A stretch of DNA of 48,799 bases from the NCBI RefSeq assembly GCF_016462545.1, contig NZ_JAEMTA010000028.1:1-48799 (forward strand), in the 5' to 3' direction. The notes below the pieces were generated by a model. It was not told the origin of the DNA. It saw nothing but the letters and a program-made list of their open reading frames with translations, and did not search any database. Source of the stretch: Mycolicibacterium sp. GTDB lineage: Bacteria > Actinomycetota > Actinomycetes > Mycobacteriales > Mycobacteriaceae. Below are positions 24,365 to 31,988 of this stretch, piece after piece; the stretch's first letter is position 1; each line of letters begins with the position of its first letter. The position numbers were made by a program, and so were the translations under genes.

Positions 24365-24391
24365 TATACGAAACTGATGGCTGATTGGTTC
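24365..24391 (-). promoter_or_regulatory. ECF-type promoter of the sigma-factor gene (GAACC-N16-CGTATA)
   Basis: On the minus strand: GAACC (24391-24387), exactly 16 nt, CGTATA (24370-24365). This is the classic ECF layout (AAC in the -35, CGT in the -10). It lies about 80 nt before the ATG at 24281, and supports autoregulation. Confidence 0.6.
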
Positions 24392-24498
24392 GGTGGTGGT
24401 TATCGGGGCGTGGTGGTAGCCGTTGGAGGGCGCGGGTCAGCAAGGCATTTTCTCGTCGTACTCACTGCTGTCGATGAGTCGGCTCGGTGACCGTGACG

Positions 24499-24777
24499 TC
24501 ACCAGTCGTAGCCGCCACCACGGCGATCCCAGCCGTCGCGGTGGAAGTCGCGGCCGTGCCAGCCCCCGTCGGTGTCTCGGTGCCAGTCGTCGTGGCACAG
24601 CAGCCATTCCCAGTTGAAGCCCCAGCCAGGATCCCAGTAGTCGCCGGGGCACCAGTGGTAGGACGGCGGGTGGTGCGGTTCGGCGTGCGCCGTCCCGCTC
24701 GCCAGCCCCATGCCGGTGAGCCCGATGCCACCGGAGACCAGCACTGCCGTCACGACCCGCAAAACTCTTGTCCTCAT
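24499..24777 (-). CDS. Secreted Trp/His/Asp-rich small protein
   Basis: Protein of 92 residues from the ATG at 24777 with AAGGGA upstream. The signal peptide ends near TAHAEP (about residue 33). The mature part is extraordinarily rich in Trp, His, Asp and Gly: HWCPGDYWDPGWGFNWEWLL, then CHDDWHRDTDGGWHGRDFHRDGWDRRGGGYDW. Two cysteines may pair. The composition suggests metal binding or wall association. The family is common in mycobacteria as a hypothetical protein; function unknown. Confidence 0.78.
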   Translation of the reverse strand: MRTRVLRVVTAVLVSGGIGLTGMGLASGTAHAEPHHPPSYHWCPGDYWDPGWGFNWEWLLCHDDWHRDTDGGWHGRDFHRDGWDRRGGGYDW

Positions 24778-24849
24778 TGCTCTTCCCTTCGTTCTGCTGC
24801 GCGAGCCTTCTGACCGCGCTGAAGGTAGGGGCCGCGACCGCGGTCTCGC

Positions 24850-24917
24850 GGGACACTTTTCCGCGACCCGATTACTAAGGTTCGGCATGCTGTCGTCGGC
24901 CGGCCGAAAAGTGTCCC
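24850..24917. promoter_or_regulatory. 12-bp inverted pair in a divergent promoter region
   Basis: GGGACACTTTTC (24850-24861) and GAAAAGTGTCCC (24906-24917) are exact reverse complements 44 nt apart, between the divergent genes starting at 24777 and 24990. Each promoter therefore carries one copy of the GAAAAGTGTCCC site in mirrored orientation, as for a shared regulator. A similar AAAAAGTTGTCCC occurs upstream of the gene at 22395. Confidence 0.5.
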
Positions 24918-24989
24918 CGGAAGGCGGGCTCAGTACTCATACCCGTGCGGCCGACGCTCGGCCGCGTGAGGACTTTTGAGGAGACACTC

Positions 24990-25553
24990 GTGCAAACCTG
25001 GTTCCGTCGACTGCCTGCTGCAATCCGCGCACTCGTGACCGGCGTGCTGTCGGCCGTTGCGATCTTCGCGGTGATGTGGCTCTTCACCGTTTCCGCCGCC
25101 TGGGACGATCCTCACGAGTCGGTGACGGCCCGGCTCGTCGTGTCGACGATTGCCGGCTTGGTCACTGGCGTTGCAAGCGTGGCGCTGGGTGATCGCCGCA
25201 TGCGCCGCACCTACGGTTCGACGGAACGCGCGCTTCTCTATTCGCGCGCGCTGCGCACGGGTGAGCTGCCCAGGGAGATCGAGCCCGCCACATGGCAGGG
25301 CTGGCTGGCGGCCAGCAGCCAATCGAACAGATTCGCGCCGTCGGCTGTTGGCGTGTTTGCGATACTCGGCGTGCTTCAGGCCATTGACCACGAGTGGTGG
25401 TTGGTCGCGCTCTTCGCATCGTTCGCGATATGGCAGGGAGCGGTCGCACTGATGGCGCGCCGCCGAATTGCGCGGTTGACTGCCGCGGTCGGACAGCATG
25501 TTGCCGCTCAGGAGGAGCGCCTCGGCCATCCGTGCCTGCCATCCAACGGCTGA
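24990..25553 (+). CDS. Four-span membrane protein of unknown function
   Basis: Protein of 187 residues from the GTG at 24990, chosen for GAGGAG just upstream. Two hydrophobic helices near the N-terminus (about 10-33 and 48-66) are followed by a cytoplasmic segment (DRRMRRTYGSTERALLYSRALRTGELPREIEPATWQGWLAASSQ) and another helix pair (about 120-153). The EIEPATWQGWL segment between helix pairs recurs in actinobacterial membrane proteins, but no function is known to me. It is divergent from the Trp-rich secreted protein. Confidence 0.72.
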   Translation: MQTWFRRLPAAIRALVTGVLSAVAIFAVMWLFTVSAAWDDPHESVTARLVVSTIAGLVTGVASVALGDRRMRRTYGSTERALLYSRALRTGELPREIEPATWQGWLAASSQSNRFAPSAVGVFAILGVLQAIDHEWWLVALFASFAIWQGAVALMARRRIARLTAAVGQHVAAQEERLGHPCLPSNG

Positions 25554-25632
25554 AGGGGCGTAATCCTGCCCTCGCTCACTGTGCAAGCGGGCGGGCGATG
25601 TAATGCCACCCCGAACCAAGGCCGCGGCGTCG

Positions 25633-25705
25633 CTGCAGTACGGCTAACGAATCGTCGCCTGCATTAGAATCGTTCATGTGAGTCTGGACGCCCGACAGTT
25701 GGCCG
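25633..25705. repeat. Right copy of the 73-nt direct repeat
   Basis: Gapless counterpart of 18264-18336 (61/73 identical). It covers the lysG promoter and its first nine codons. The inverted repeat is CTAACG...CATTAG here, so the binding site is slightly changed. No lysE remnant could be seen to its left. Confidence 0.85.
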
Positions 25706-26559
25706 CGTTCGCCGCAGTCGTGGAGTTGGGTTCCTTCGATGCCGCGGCGTCGCGGTTGCACGTCACGCCGTCGGCAATCAGCCAGCGCATCAAAGCCCTC
25801 GAACACGACGTCGGCCAGGTGCTGGTGAGGCGCGAGAAGCCATGTGCACCAACAGATGCGGGCGTCCCGCTGTTGAGATTGGCGGCGCAGACGGCGTTGC
25901 TGGAGTCCGAGGCGCTGGCCGAGATGGGTGGCGGCCAGCGCGAACGTACCCGGGTGGCACTCGCGGTCAACGCCGACTCGATGTCAACGTGGTTCACCGC
26001 GCTGTTCGCCCGGTTGCCGGATGTGTTGTTCGAGATTCGAATCGAGGACCAGGATCATTCGGCGCGATTGCTGCGGGAGGGTGCGGTGATGGGCGCGGTC
26101 ACCACCGAACGCACCCCCGTCTCCGGTTGCCGGGTGCAGCCCCTCGGCGTGATGCGGTACCTGCCGGTGGCGAGCCCGGGGTTCGTCGAACGCCACCTGG
26201 GACAGGGCTTCACCGCGGCCGCCGCGGCAACGGCCCCCTCGCTCGCCTGGAATCGGGAGGATGCGCTGCAGGACATGATGATGCGCAAGGCCTTTCGGCG
26301 TGTCGTCACCCGGCCGGTGCACCGAGTGCCGACCGCCGAGGGCTTTCGGGCGGCGGTGCTCGCGGATATGGGCTGGGCGATGTACCCGGAGCAGTCGGCG
26401 GCGCGAGAACTGGCCGACGGTGCGTTCGTGCGGATCGCCCGAATGCATCTCGACGTCCCGCTGTTCTGGCAGTGCTGGAAGCTGAACAGTCTCGTCGTCG
26501 ACGCCGTGACCGAGGCGGTGCACTCGGCCGCGGCTAGCCTGCGTCGTCGGGCTGGCTGA
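25678..26559 (+). CDS. lysG: LysR-family regulator LysG/ArgP
   Basis: Protein of 293 residues with an N-terminal winged helix-turn-helix (LDARQLAAFAAVVELGSFDAAASRLHVTPSAISQRIKALEHDVGQVLVRR) and a LysR effector domain. The ArgP/LysG type is shown by the VTTERTPVSGCRVQPLGVMRYLPVASPGFV and GMMMRKAFRR-like segments. The GTG start directly follows an ATG-like triplet that would stop at once. It should activate lysE in response to lysine, arginine or histidine, but here it must act on a target 7.4 kb away. Confidence 0.92.
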   Translation: MSLDARQLAAFAAVVELGSFDAAASRLHVTPSAISQRIKALEHDVGQVLVRREKPCAPTDAGVPLLRLAAQTALLESEALAEMGGGQRERTRVALAVNADSMSTWFTALFARLPDVLFEIRIEDQDHSARLLREGAVMGAVTTERTPVSGCRVQPLGVMRYLPVASPGFVERHLGQGFTAAAAATAPSLAWNREDALQDMMMRKAFRRVVTRPVHRVPTAEGFRAAVLADMGWAMYPEQSAARELADGAFVRIARMHLDVPLFWQCWKLNSLVVDAVTEAVHSAAASLRRRAG

Positions 26560-26673
26560 ATCCAGGCTGGCCCTCTCGTGCCAACGTCCTGTGAATGTGC
26601 TTGGCACGTGCCCAGGAGGGCTGAGTGACGCGCCTAATTGACGTTTACGTGAACGACGACGATTGGGAGTGAC

Positions 26674-26898
26674 ATGAGGCTGACCGACCGCCGCAGGGCG
26701 CAGGCGGCACTACTGGGCGGCACCGCGCTGCTCGCGATGGGCATCATCGCCGGCGCCGCCGGTGGAACCATCGAACCGAAGACGGCCCTGGTGTCGGGCG
26801 GGTCGATGCAAACCGGCGAGACCACGACGCTCACGTACTCGTCGGGGACGATCGCTCCGGTCAAGGCCGTGCCCGCCGTGAAGGCGACGCCCCACTAG
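26674..26898 (+). CDS. Small exported or membrane-anchored protein
   Basis: Protein of 74 residues. A basic start (MRLTDRRRAQAAL) precedes a hydrophobic segment (LGGTALLAMGIIAGAAGG, about 14-31) and a short outside part rich in Thr/Val/Pro (TTTLTYSSGTIAPVKAVPAVKATPH). It is either a signal peptide with a 40-residue mature peptide or an N-terminally anchored protein. GGGAG lies before the ATG. Its last 4 nt overlap the convergent hemerythrin gene. Confidence 0.68.
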   Translation: MRLTDRRRAQAALLGGTALLAMGIIAGAAGGTIEPKTALVSGGSMQTGETTTLTYSSGTIAPVKAVPAVKATPH

Positions 26899-27470
26899 CG
26901 TCCCTTGAGGCTGCCGATGCCCAGCGAGGTGTCTCTCGGTGTGGACGACGGGCCGGGTTTGGCTTCCTCGACGTACTGCTGAGGGTCGCGGTCGACGATG
27001 GTCAATCCCTTGGTCGTCGGATGCTGGGCCATGAACTCGGCGTACTGACGACCGACTGCTTCACGTAGTCCGGCGGGCGCGTGCCGACGGAAGTCGGACA
27101 AGCCCTCGCGCTCTTCCTCGCCCATGTGCTCGTCGTTGGCCGCCCGGGCACGGCCTACCGCCGACCACCAGTCGGTACTGCCGATCTCGGCCGCGTCGGC
27201 ATCCCGCACGCCGTCGCGGATGTCGTTGTGGTCACCGATCGCGTCGAGCGTCTCGCCCTCTGGATCGTCGACGCCGCGCTGCAGCAGCTGAGGGTAGAAG
27301 ATCGACTCCTCGATGTAGGCGTGCACGTCGAGCTTGTCGGCGAGCGGTCGCCAGACCCTTTCGAGTGCTTCGGTTTTCACCGGCGTGGCAGCCTGCAGAT
27401 AGTCGAGCTTGGCGAACTGCTTCCGGAACCACTCGTGGTCGGCGAGGATCAGCATGGTGATGTCGGCCAT
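26895..27470 (-). CDS. Hemerythrin HHE-domain protein
   Basis: Protein of 191 residues from the ATG at 27470. A four-helix di-iron domain is indicated by His12 (ADHEWFRKQF), His50 and Glu54 (HAYIEESIFYP), His81 (GDHNDIRD), and His115 and Glu119 (DEHMGEEEREG). Such proteins bind oxygen or nitric oxide or act in iron and redox sensing in mycobacteria. The C-terminal 50 residues are polar and probably disordered (EEAKPGPSSTPRDTS). GGAG sits upstream of the start. Confidence 0.88.
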   Translation of the reverse strand: MADITMLILADHEWFRKQFAKLDYLQAATPVKTEALERVWRPLADKLDVHAYIEESIFYPQLLQRGVDDPEGETLDAIGDHNDIRDGVRDADAAEIGSTDWWSAVGRARAANDEHMGEEEREGLSDFRRHAPAGLREAVGRQYAEFMAQHPTTKGLTIVDRDPQQYVEEAKPGPSSTPRDTSLGIGSLKGR

Positions 27471-27488
27471 CACGGCTCCGTTCGGGCG

Positions 27489-27665
27489 TTACGCGGCGGA
27501 CGCATCCTGACATGATGGCACGCAGTCTTCGACGTAGAGGAAGCCGCAGGGCGCGCAGGACACCTCGTACCGGAGCAATCCGCCGTCGCGTTCGTGGAAG
27601 CAGTAATCGGTCTGAGCCATGCAGCGAGGGCATCGGGCCGTACCACGCTCGACGATGACGTCCAT
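27489..27665 (-). CDS. Zinc-ribbon microprotein
   Basis: Protein of 58 residues from the ATG at 27665, chosen because GGAAGG lies 8 nt upstream; a longer in-frame start at 27707 lacks this. Two cysteine pairs (CPRC near residue 12 and CAPC near residue 38) form a ribbon, with two further Cys near the end (DCVPSC). It is upstream of the hemerythrin gene on the same strand with an 18-nt gap, so probably cotranscribed. Function unknown. Confidence 0.72.
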   Translation of the reverse strand: MDVIVERGTARCPRCMAQTDYCFHERDGGLLRYEVSCAPCGFLYVEDCVPSCQDASAA

Positions 27666-27742
27666 GGCCCGAGCCTTCCGTAGGGGCGGATCGACCTCCG
27701 CCTGCATGGGCCATGTACCCGCCGCGACCCGGCGTCAACCCC

Positions 27743-29098
27743 CTAGGTGACGAGTGGTTTCCGTTCGGATGACGGCAGCGGCCCGCAAGCCGACCAGGTG
27801 TACGGCTGCTCCTGGGTCGTCGGGCTTCCGAGCATGAAGGTCCGGTCGGTCCGTCGCGCCCTGGCGATGGTGGACAGCCAGGTGGCGACGGTGCTGATCC
27901 GGTTCTGCACGCCGGTGAGGAACGCGATGTGGATGAATCCCCACCCGAGCCAGCCGAGTTTCCCGGCCAACTTGATCGGTCCGACTTCGAGGAGCGCATG
28001 CCCTCGGCTGATGTAGGCCGCTGAACCGAGGTCCCGGTAGCGAAAGTCCTTGCGGGGCTTGCCTGCGAGATCACGGCGGATGCAGGAGGCCACGTGCAGA
28101 CCGCCCTGCATGGCGTTCTCGGCCACCCCTGGCAGCTCGTCGCGCCCGACGAGATCGCCGATGACGAAGACCTCACGATGCCCTGGCACGGAGAGATCGG
28201 CGTCGACCGCGATGCGCCCCGCACGATCCGACGTCGCGCCGAGCACTTCGGCGACATGTCCCGCGAACGGCACCGCCTCCACGCCGGCCGTCCACAGGAC
28301 CGTTCGTGCTGCGTACTCCTCGGTCGACCCGCCTGCCTTCGGGGTGACGGTGATGCCCTCGCGGCGGACGTCGGTGACGTGGACGCCCATGTGCAGCTCG
28401 ACGCCCAACCGCTCCAAGATCTTGGCGGCCTTCGCAGACAGTCCCGGCGCGAAGCCGGAGAGAACGCAATCGCCGCCGTCGAAGAGCAGCACCCGCGCCT
28501 CTTCGGGCTCGATGCTGTGGAACTCGTGGGCCAGCGCCCTGGTTGCCATCTCCCGGATCTGGCCGGCCAACTCCACCCCGGTCGGCCCGCCGCCTGCGAT
28601 CGCGAAGGTGAGCCAGCCGTCGCGCTCGGGGCCTGCGGCGAGCGTCTCGGCGATCTCGAACGCGGCGAAGAGACGGCGCCTGATGCTCAGCGCATCGTCG
28701 AGCGTCTTCATGCCCGGTGCCCACGTCGCGAATTCCTCGTGGCCGAAGTACGACTGCCTCATTCCCGCGGCCACCACGAGCACGTCATAGTCGAGGGTGA
28801 ACGTCGTGTCGTCGGGCCGACGCGCGGTCACTCGGCGCGCGTCGGCGTCGAGTTCGACCGCCTCGCCGAGCAGGGTGGTCACGTTGCGGTGCTTGGCCAG
28901 TTCCTCGCGCAGTGAGCGACTGATCTGCCCGATGCTGAGCGTGCCCGTTGCGCACTGATAGAGCAGTGGCTGGAATACGTGGCACGCGGCTCGGTCGAGC
29001 AGCGTCACGTCGACGTCGGCGTTGCCCAGGCTGCGGGCGCAGAACAGCCCGCCGAATCCGCCGCCGATGACCAGCACCCTGGTGCGACCGTTGCTCAC
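27743..29098 (-). CDS. Type II NADH dehydrogenase (NDH-2-like FAD oxidoreductase)
   Basis: Protein of 451 residues that transfers electrons from NADH to menaquinone without proton pumping. Visible features: FAD loop VLVIGGGFGGLFCARSL (residues 8-24), NADH-binding loop FAIAGGGPTGVELAGQI (about 165-181), the FAD-closing motif VFVIGDLVG, the quinone-site region VAENAMQGGLHVA, and the C-terminal membrane-contact helix LAGKLGWLGWGFIHIAFLTGVQNRISTVATWL. Slightly shorter than Ndh and NdhA of M. tuberculosis. GTG start. It is a likely extra NDH-2 copy. Confidence 0.88.
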   Translation of the reverse strand: MSNGRTRVLVIGGGFGGLFCARSLGNADVDVTLLDRAACHVFQPLLYQCATGTLSIGQISRSLREELAKHRNVTTLLGEAVELDADARRVTARRPDDTTFTLDYDVLVVAAGMRQSYFGHEEFATWAPGMKTLDDALSIRRRLFAAFEIAETLAAGPERDGWLTFAIAGGGPTGVELAGQIREMATRALAHEFHSIEPEEARVLLFDGGDCVLSGFAPGLSAKAAKILERLGVELHMGVHVTDVRREGITVTPKAGGSTEEYAARTVLWTAGVEAVPFAGHVAEVLGATSDRAGRIAVDADLSVPGHREVFVIGDLVGRDELPGVAENAMQGGLHVASCIRRDLAGKPRKDFRYRDLGSAAYISRGHALLEVGPIKLAGKLGWLGWGFIHIAFLTGVQNRISTVATWLSTIARARRTDRTFMLGSPTTQEQPYTWSACGPLPSSERKPLVT

Positions 29099-29208
29099 GA
29101 TCCGAGCCTACGCACCAATGTGTTTACCCTCACGAGGTTGCGGGTACAGAGGCGCCAACGCTGCAGCAAGGTCGGCGTCCGGGCTCCTGCTAGTGAAAGA
29201 CGCGCGCC

Positions 29209-29313
29209 ATGATTCCGTTCATCTGCCCTGCGTGTGGGCAATTCAGCATCGACTCCGCCGACTGCTCAGCGTGCCCCGACGACACGACCGCCCGCGACGC
29301 GGCTCAGCGGTGA
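29209..29313 (+). CDS. Candidate 34-residue zinc-ribbon microprotein coupled to the esterase
   Basis: The 34-codon ORF reads MIPFICPACGQFS, then DSADCSACPDDTTARDAAQR, with two C-x2-C pairs (CPAC, CSAC). Its TGA overlaps the GTG start of the downstream esterase by four bases (GTGA), the usual sign of translational coupling. The ribosome-binding site is weak (GAAAGA). It is too short for statistical support, and the cysteine spacing is the main argument. Confidence 0.45.
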   Translation: MIPFICPACGQFSIDSADCSACPDDTTARDAAQR

Positions 29314-30458
29314 CCGTGACGATCGCCCCTGGGGAGGCCGCAACCGCCGCCCCGCGATCGCCGTCCCTCCAGCGCCGAATTGCTCGCCTACACCCCATCG
29401 AGGTGCTGCTGGCCTCGACCAGGATGTACTCGTCACTGCCCGTCGTGGGCAAGCATCTGGAACCGTTCGCGGGTCTGACGGCACTGGCGCTCTGGGGCGG
29501 CCACTACGCGCCCGCCGCTCTGCGTGCGGCGCGGGATCGCCGCGCCGGTGGTTCGAGTGGTCCCAGCGGCCAGGTCCCCGCGGGGTACGTGCCGCCGTAC
29601 CTACGCGCCCGCGGTCAACGTCGGAAGTGCTTGTACAGCAGCTCGATACGCTACGGCGATCACCCGGCGCAGCTCCTCGACGTGTGGCGGCGCCCCGACT
29701 TGCCGCCCGACGCACCGGTTCTGCTGTTCGTGCCGGGGGGCGCCTGGGTGCAGGGCACCCGCGTGCTGCAGGGGCACACCCTGCTGTCACATCTGGTGGA
29801 GCAGGGTTGGGTCTGCGTGACGATGGACTATCGGGTGTCACCGGTGCACCGCTGGCCCCGACACATCGCCGATGTCAACGCGGCCATCGCGTGGACCCGC
29901 GCGACCATCGACCAGTACGGCGGCGATCGTGAGTTCGTCGCCATCGCTGGCTGCTCGGCGGGCGGCCACCTCGCGGCCCTTGCCGGGCTGACGCCTGGCG
30001 ATCCGAGGTTCCGCGGTGAACTCGCCGAGGACGCCGACACGTCGGTGGATGCGGTCGTCGGCATCTACGGCCGCTACGACTGGGAGGACCGTTCGACCCC
30101 GACCCGGCGGAACTTCCAGGGGTTTCTCGAGCGGGTCGTGGTGCGGCGCAGTCAGTCTCGCCATCCCGAGATCTACGAGGCGGCATCACCCATGGCGCGC
30201 ATCCATGCCGACGCGCCGCCGTTCTTCCTGATCCACGGTGAGCACGACGCGATCATTCCGGTCGACGAGGCACGGCAGTTTCGCACCGCGCTCAGCGCCC
30301 AGTCGCGCAACACGGTCGAATACTCCGAAGTGCCGCGCGCCGGGCATGCCTTCGATCTAGTCGATGCCGCACACGCCAGACGCTGCGCGGACGAGGTCGC
30401 GACGTTCCTCGCCGCGACGCGGGAGCGCCACGGGTCGCACCGGGCCGCCGCGGTCTGA
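29310..30458 (+). CDS. Alpha/beta-hydrolase esterase/lipase (LipO/LipM-like)
   Basis: Protein of 382 residues of the hormone-sensitive-lipase-like hydrolases. Motifs: LLFVPGGAWVQGTRVLQGHTLLSHL (oxyanion GGAW), CVTMDYRVSP, the nucleophile elbow IAGCSAGGHLAAL, HGEHDAIIP (Asp), and GHAFDL (His). Mycobacterial LipO and LipM share this layout. The GTG start at 29310 is supported by the 4-nt overlap with the upstream small ORF; earlier in-frame starts would overlap the ndh promoter. The substrate is probably a short acyl ester. It is convergent with the tetR gene, 13 nt away. Confidence 0.87.
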   Translation: MTVTIAPGEAATAAPRSPSLQRRIARLHPIEVLLASTRMYSSLPVVGKHLEPFAGLTALALWGGHYAPAALRAARDRRAGGSSGPSGQVPAGYVPPYLRARGQRRKCLYSSSIRYGDHPAQLLDVWRRPDLPPDAPVLLFVPGGAWVQGTRVLQGHTLLSHLVEQGWVCVTMDYRVSPVHRWPRHIADVNAAIAWTRATIDQYGGDREFVAIAGCSAGGHLAALAGLTPGDPRFRGELAEDADTSVDAVVGIYGRYDWEDRSTPTRRNFQGFLERVVVRRSQSRHPEIYEAASPMARIHADAPPFFLIHGEHDAIIPVDEARQFRTALSAQSRNTVEYSEVPRAGHAFDLVDAAHARRCADEVATFLAATRERHGSHRAAAV

Positions 30459-30471
30459 CCGTCGGCGCCGC

Positions 30472-31173
30472 TCAATGACGCGAGGATGCGGCGAGGCCTC
30501 GAAGGATCAGTTCCAGCGATGTCTCGAATGAGGAGCGCACCTTGAGTGAGCTCAGATGCGGTGCCGCAGCCTCGGTGTGAGGATGGGCATCCTCGGTGAG
30601 ACGGGACGCCAACTCGAGCCATGACGCATTGTCGGCGTCCTGAACGTTCGACGGAAGGATGACCGACGCGCTGTGCAGCATCGCTTGGCCGAGCATGAAG
30701 TCCGATAGCGACACGAACCACTTCGCGGCGGATGCATCGTCGAAGCCGCCCTCGTTCAGCAATCCAAGCGTGAGTTCCACGGCACGAATCTCGTTGGGCA
30801 GTCCGGTGGTTCGACTGGCGACCGCGAACCCGGTCCGCGGGAAGTCATGGGCGTAGACGGCGAAGAGGGCGCGCGCGAGACTGGCTAGGGACTCGAGCCA
30901 GTCCGCCCCCGGCGACCACCGATCCAGCCCGATGCCGATCATCCGGTCCGCCACCGCCTGCAGCACGCCGTCGATTCCAGTGAAGTGGCGATAGAGCGCC
31001 GACGGATCGGCGCCGACGGCGGCCGCGAGCGTCCGAGCGCTCAACACGGCGGCGCCCCGCTGCTCGATCAGGTTGACAGCCGCGTCGACGTAGGTGTCGC
31101 GCGACAGTTCGGTGCCTGCCTGCGTACGCCGCCGACGCCGTCCCGAGGCCTGTTGCCGTCGCGGTTGTGACAT
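30472..31173 (-). CDS. TetR/AcrR-family regulator
   Basis: Protein of 233 residues with a very basic N-terminal tail (SQPRRQQASGRRRRRTQAG), then a helix-turn-helix (SARTLAAAVGADPSALYRHFTGIDGVLQAV) and an all-helical effector domain. The N-terminal arm may contact the DNA minor groove. ATG with AAGGAG upstream. A 19-bp palindrome at 31189-31207 lies 16 nt before the start and is the probable autoregulatory operator. It is divergent from the small gene at 31251. Confidence 0.88.
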   Translation of the reverse strand: MSQPRRQQASGRRRRRTQAGTELSRDTYVDAAVNLIEQRGAAVLSARTLAAAVGADPSALYRHFTGIDGVLQAVADRMIGIGLDRWSPGADWLESLASLARALFAVYAHDFPRTGFAVASRTTGLPNEIRAVELTLGLLNEGGFDDASAAKWFVSLSDFMLGQAMLHSASVILPSNVQDADNASWLELASRLTEDAHPHTEAAAPHLSSLKVRSSFETSLELILRGLAASSRH

Positions 31174-31188
31174 GCCCCCCCACTCCTT

Positions 31189-31207
31189 ACGTCAACACCG
31201 TTGACGT
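31189..31207. promoter_or_regulatory. Palindromic TetR operator
   Basis: ACGTCAAC-ACC-GTTGACGT: perfect 8-bp arms with a 3-nt centre, in the divergent space between the tetR start (31173) and the gene at 31251. Size and place suit a TetR dimer site controlling both directions. Confidence 0.8.
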
Positions 31208-31250
31208 TAGCTTGCGGATCGCGAATCGTAGGGCGCCGGGGGGAAGGCGA

Positions 31251-31556
31251 TTGCTGAACGTGAGAGAAGTGCACCAGATCCGGCGGATACCGGGCGAGGC
31301 GGGACAGGTCCGCTATTCCGTAGACATCACCACGCGCGGCGGCGGCATTCGCCACTTCGATTTCGGCGGGAACATCTTCGTGGGCCCCGTCGTCGTGACC
31401 AGCAGCGACGAGATCGGGCACTGGGATCGCGTCGTCGTCGACGATCCACGCCAATTCGGGGAGTTCGTCTCGGCGGAGTGGGTTCGCCGGTACCTCGCCG
31501 CGTGGGATGACGGCGACGCCTCCGGTGACGCGTGCGCGACGAAGCGACGAGCCTGA
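31251..31556 (+). CDS. Conserved small hypothetical protein
   Basis: Protein of about 101 residues (REVHQIRRIPGEAGQVRYSV...). Beta-strand-rich with charged ends, no signal peptide or membrane span. The start is uncertain: TTG 31251 is close to GGAAGG, and GTG 31260 or 31269 are alternatives. The region shares the TetR operator with the divergent gene at 31173, so it may be a repression target. I do not recognise the family. Confidence 0.6.
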   Translation: MLNVREVHQIRRIPGEAGQVRYSVDITTRGGGIRHFDFGGNIFVGPVVVTSSDEIGHWDRVVVDDPRQFGEFVSAEWVRRYLAAWDDGDASGDACATKRRA

Positions 31557-31616
31557 AGGGTTTGGGCCTCGAGCGACCAGGGGATAATCGCGTGTCATGA
31601 CCCCGAACCGCATCGA

Positions 31617-31988
31617 ATGTTGACCACTGCTCGCACCATGGCGGTTCCGCCGTCGGCGGCGTGGCGCGTGTTGACCGACCTCGAGGCATGGCCGCAGTGG
31701 GGGCCGTCGGTGACGGGTGCGGAGCTGACCGGTCCAGGGCCGTTGCGGCTGGGATCGACGGGGAAGATCTTCACGCCGTTCGGCGTGCCGGTGCCGTTCG
31801 AGATCACCGAGTTCGACGACGGCCGTTCGTGGGCGTGGAAGGTCCTGGGCGTGCCCGCCACCCGTCACACCGTGGCTACCGTGCCCGACGGGTGCCGGGT
31901 GTCGTTCGGGGTGCCGACGTGGGCAACGCTCTACCTGGCCGTCTGTGCCATTGCGCTCAAGCGGATCGAGGACCTGGCGAAGGCCTAG
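31617..31988 (+). CDS. SRPBCC (START-like) ligand-binding protein
   Basis: Protein of 123 residues of the polyketide-cyclase/START superfamily: RTMAVPPSAAWRVLTDLEAWPQWGPSVTGAEL at the start, a middle of beta strands (GSTGKIFTPFGVPVPFEITEFDDGRSWAWKVLG) and a C-terminal helix (YLAVCAIALKRIEDLAKA). These bind hydrophobic ligands in a helix-grip fold; the ligand is unknown. The ATG is supported only weakly by ribosome-binding sequence. The last 4 nt overlap the convergent asnC gene end. Confidence 0.82.
   Translation: MLTTARTMAVPPSAAWRVLTDLEAWPQWGPSVTGAELTGPGPLRLGSTGKIFTPFGVPVPFEITEFDDGRSWAWKVLGVPATRHTVATVPDGCRVSFGVPTWATLYLAVCAIALKRIEDLAKA

Noticed and set aside
18264..25705. Recent transposon insertion with target-site duplication
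   Set aside because: No transposase or integrase is seen and the border repeats are only 61/73 identical, so a recent insertion does not fit.
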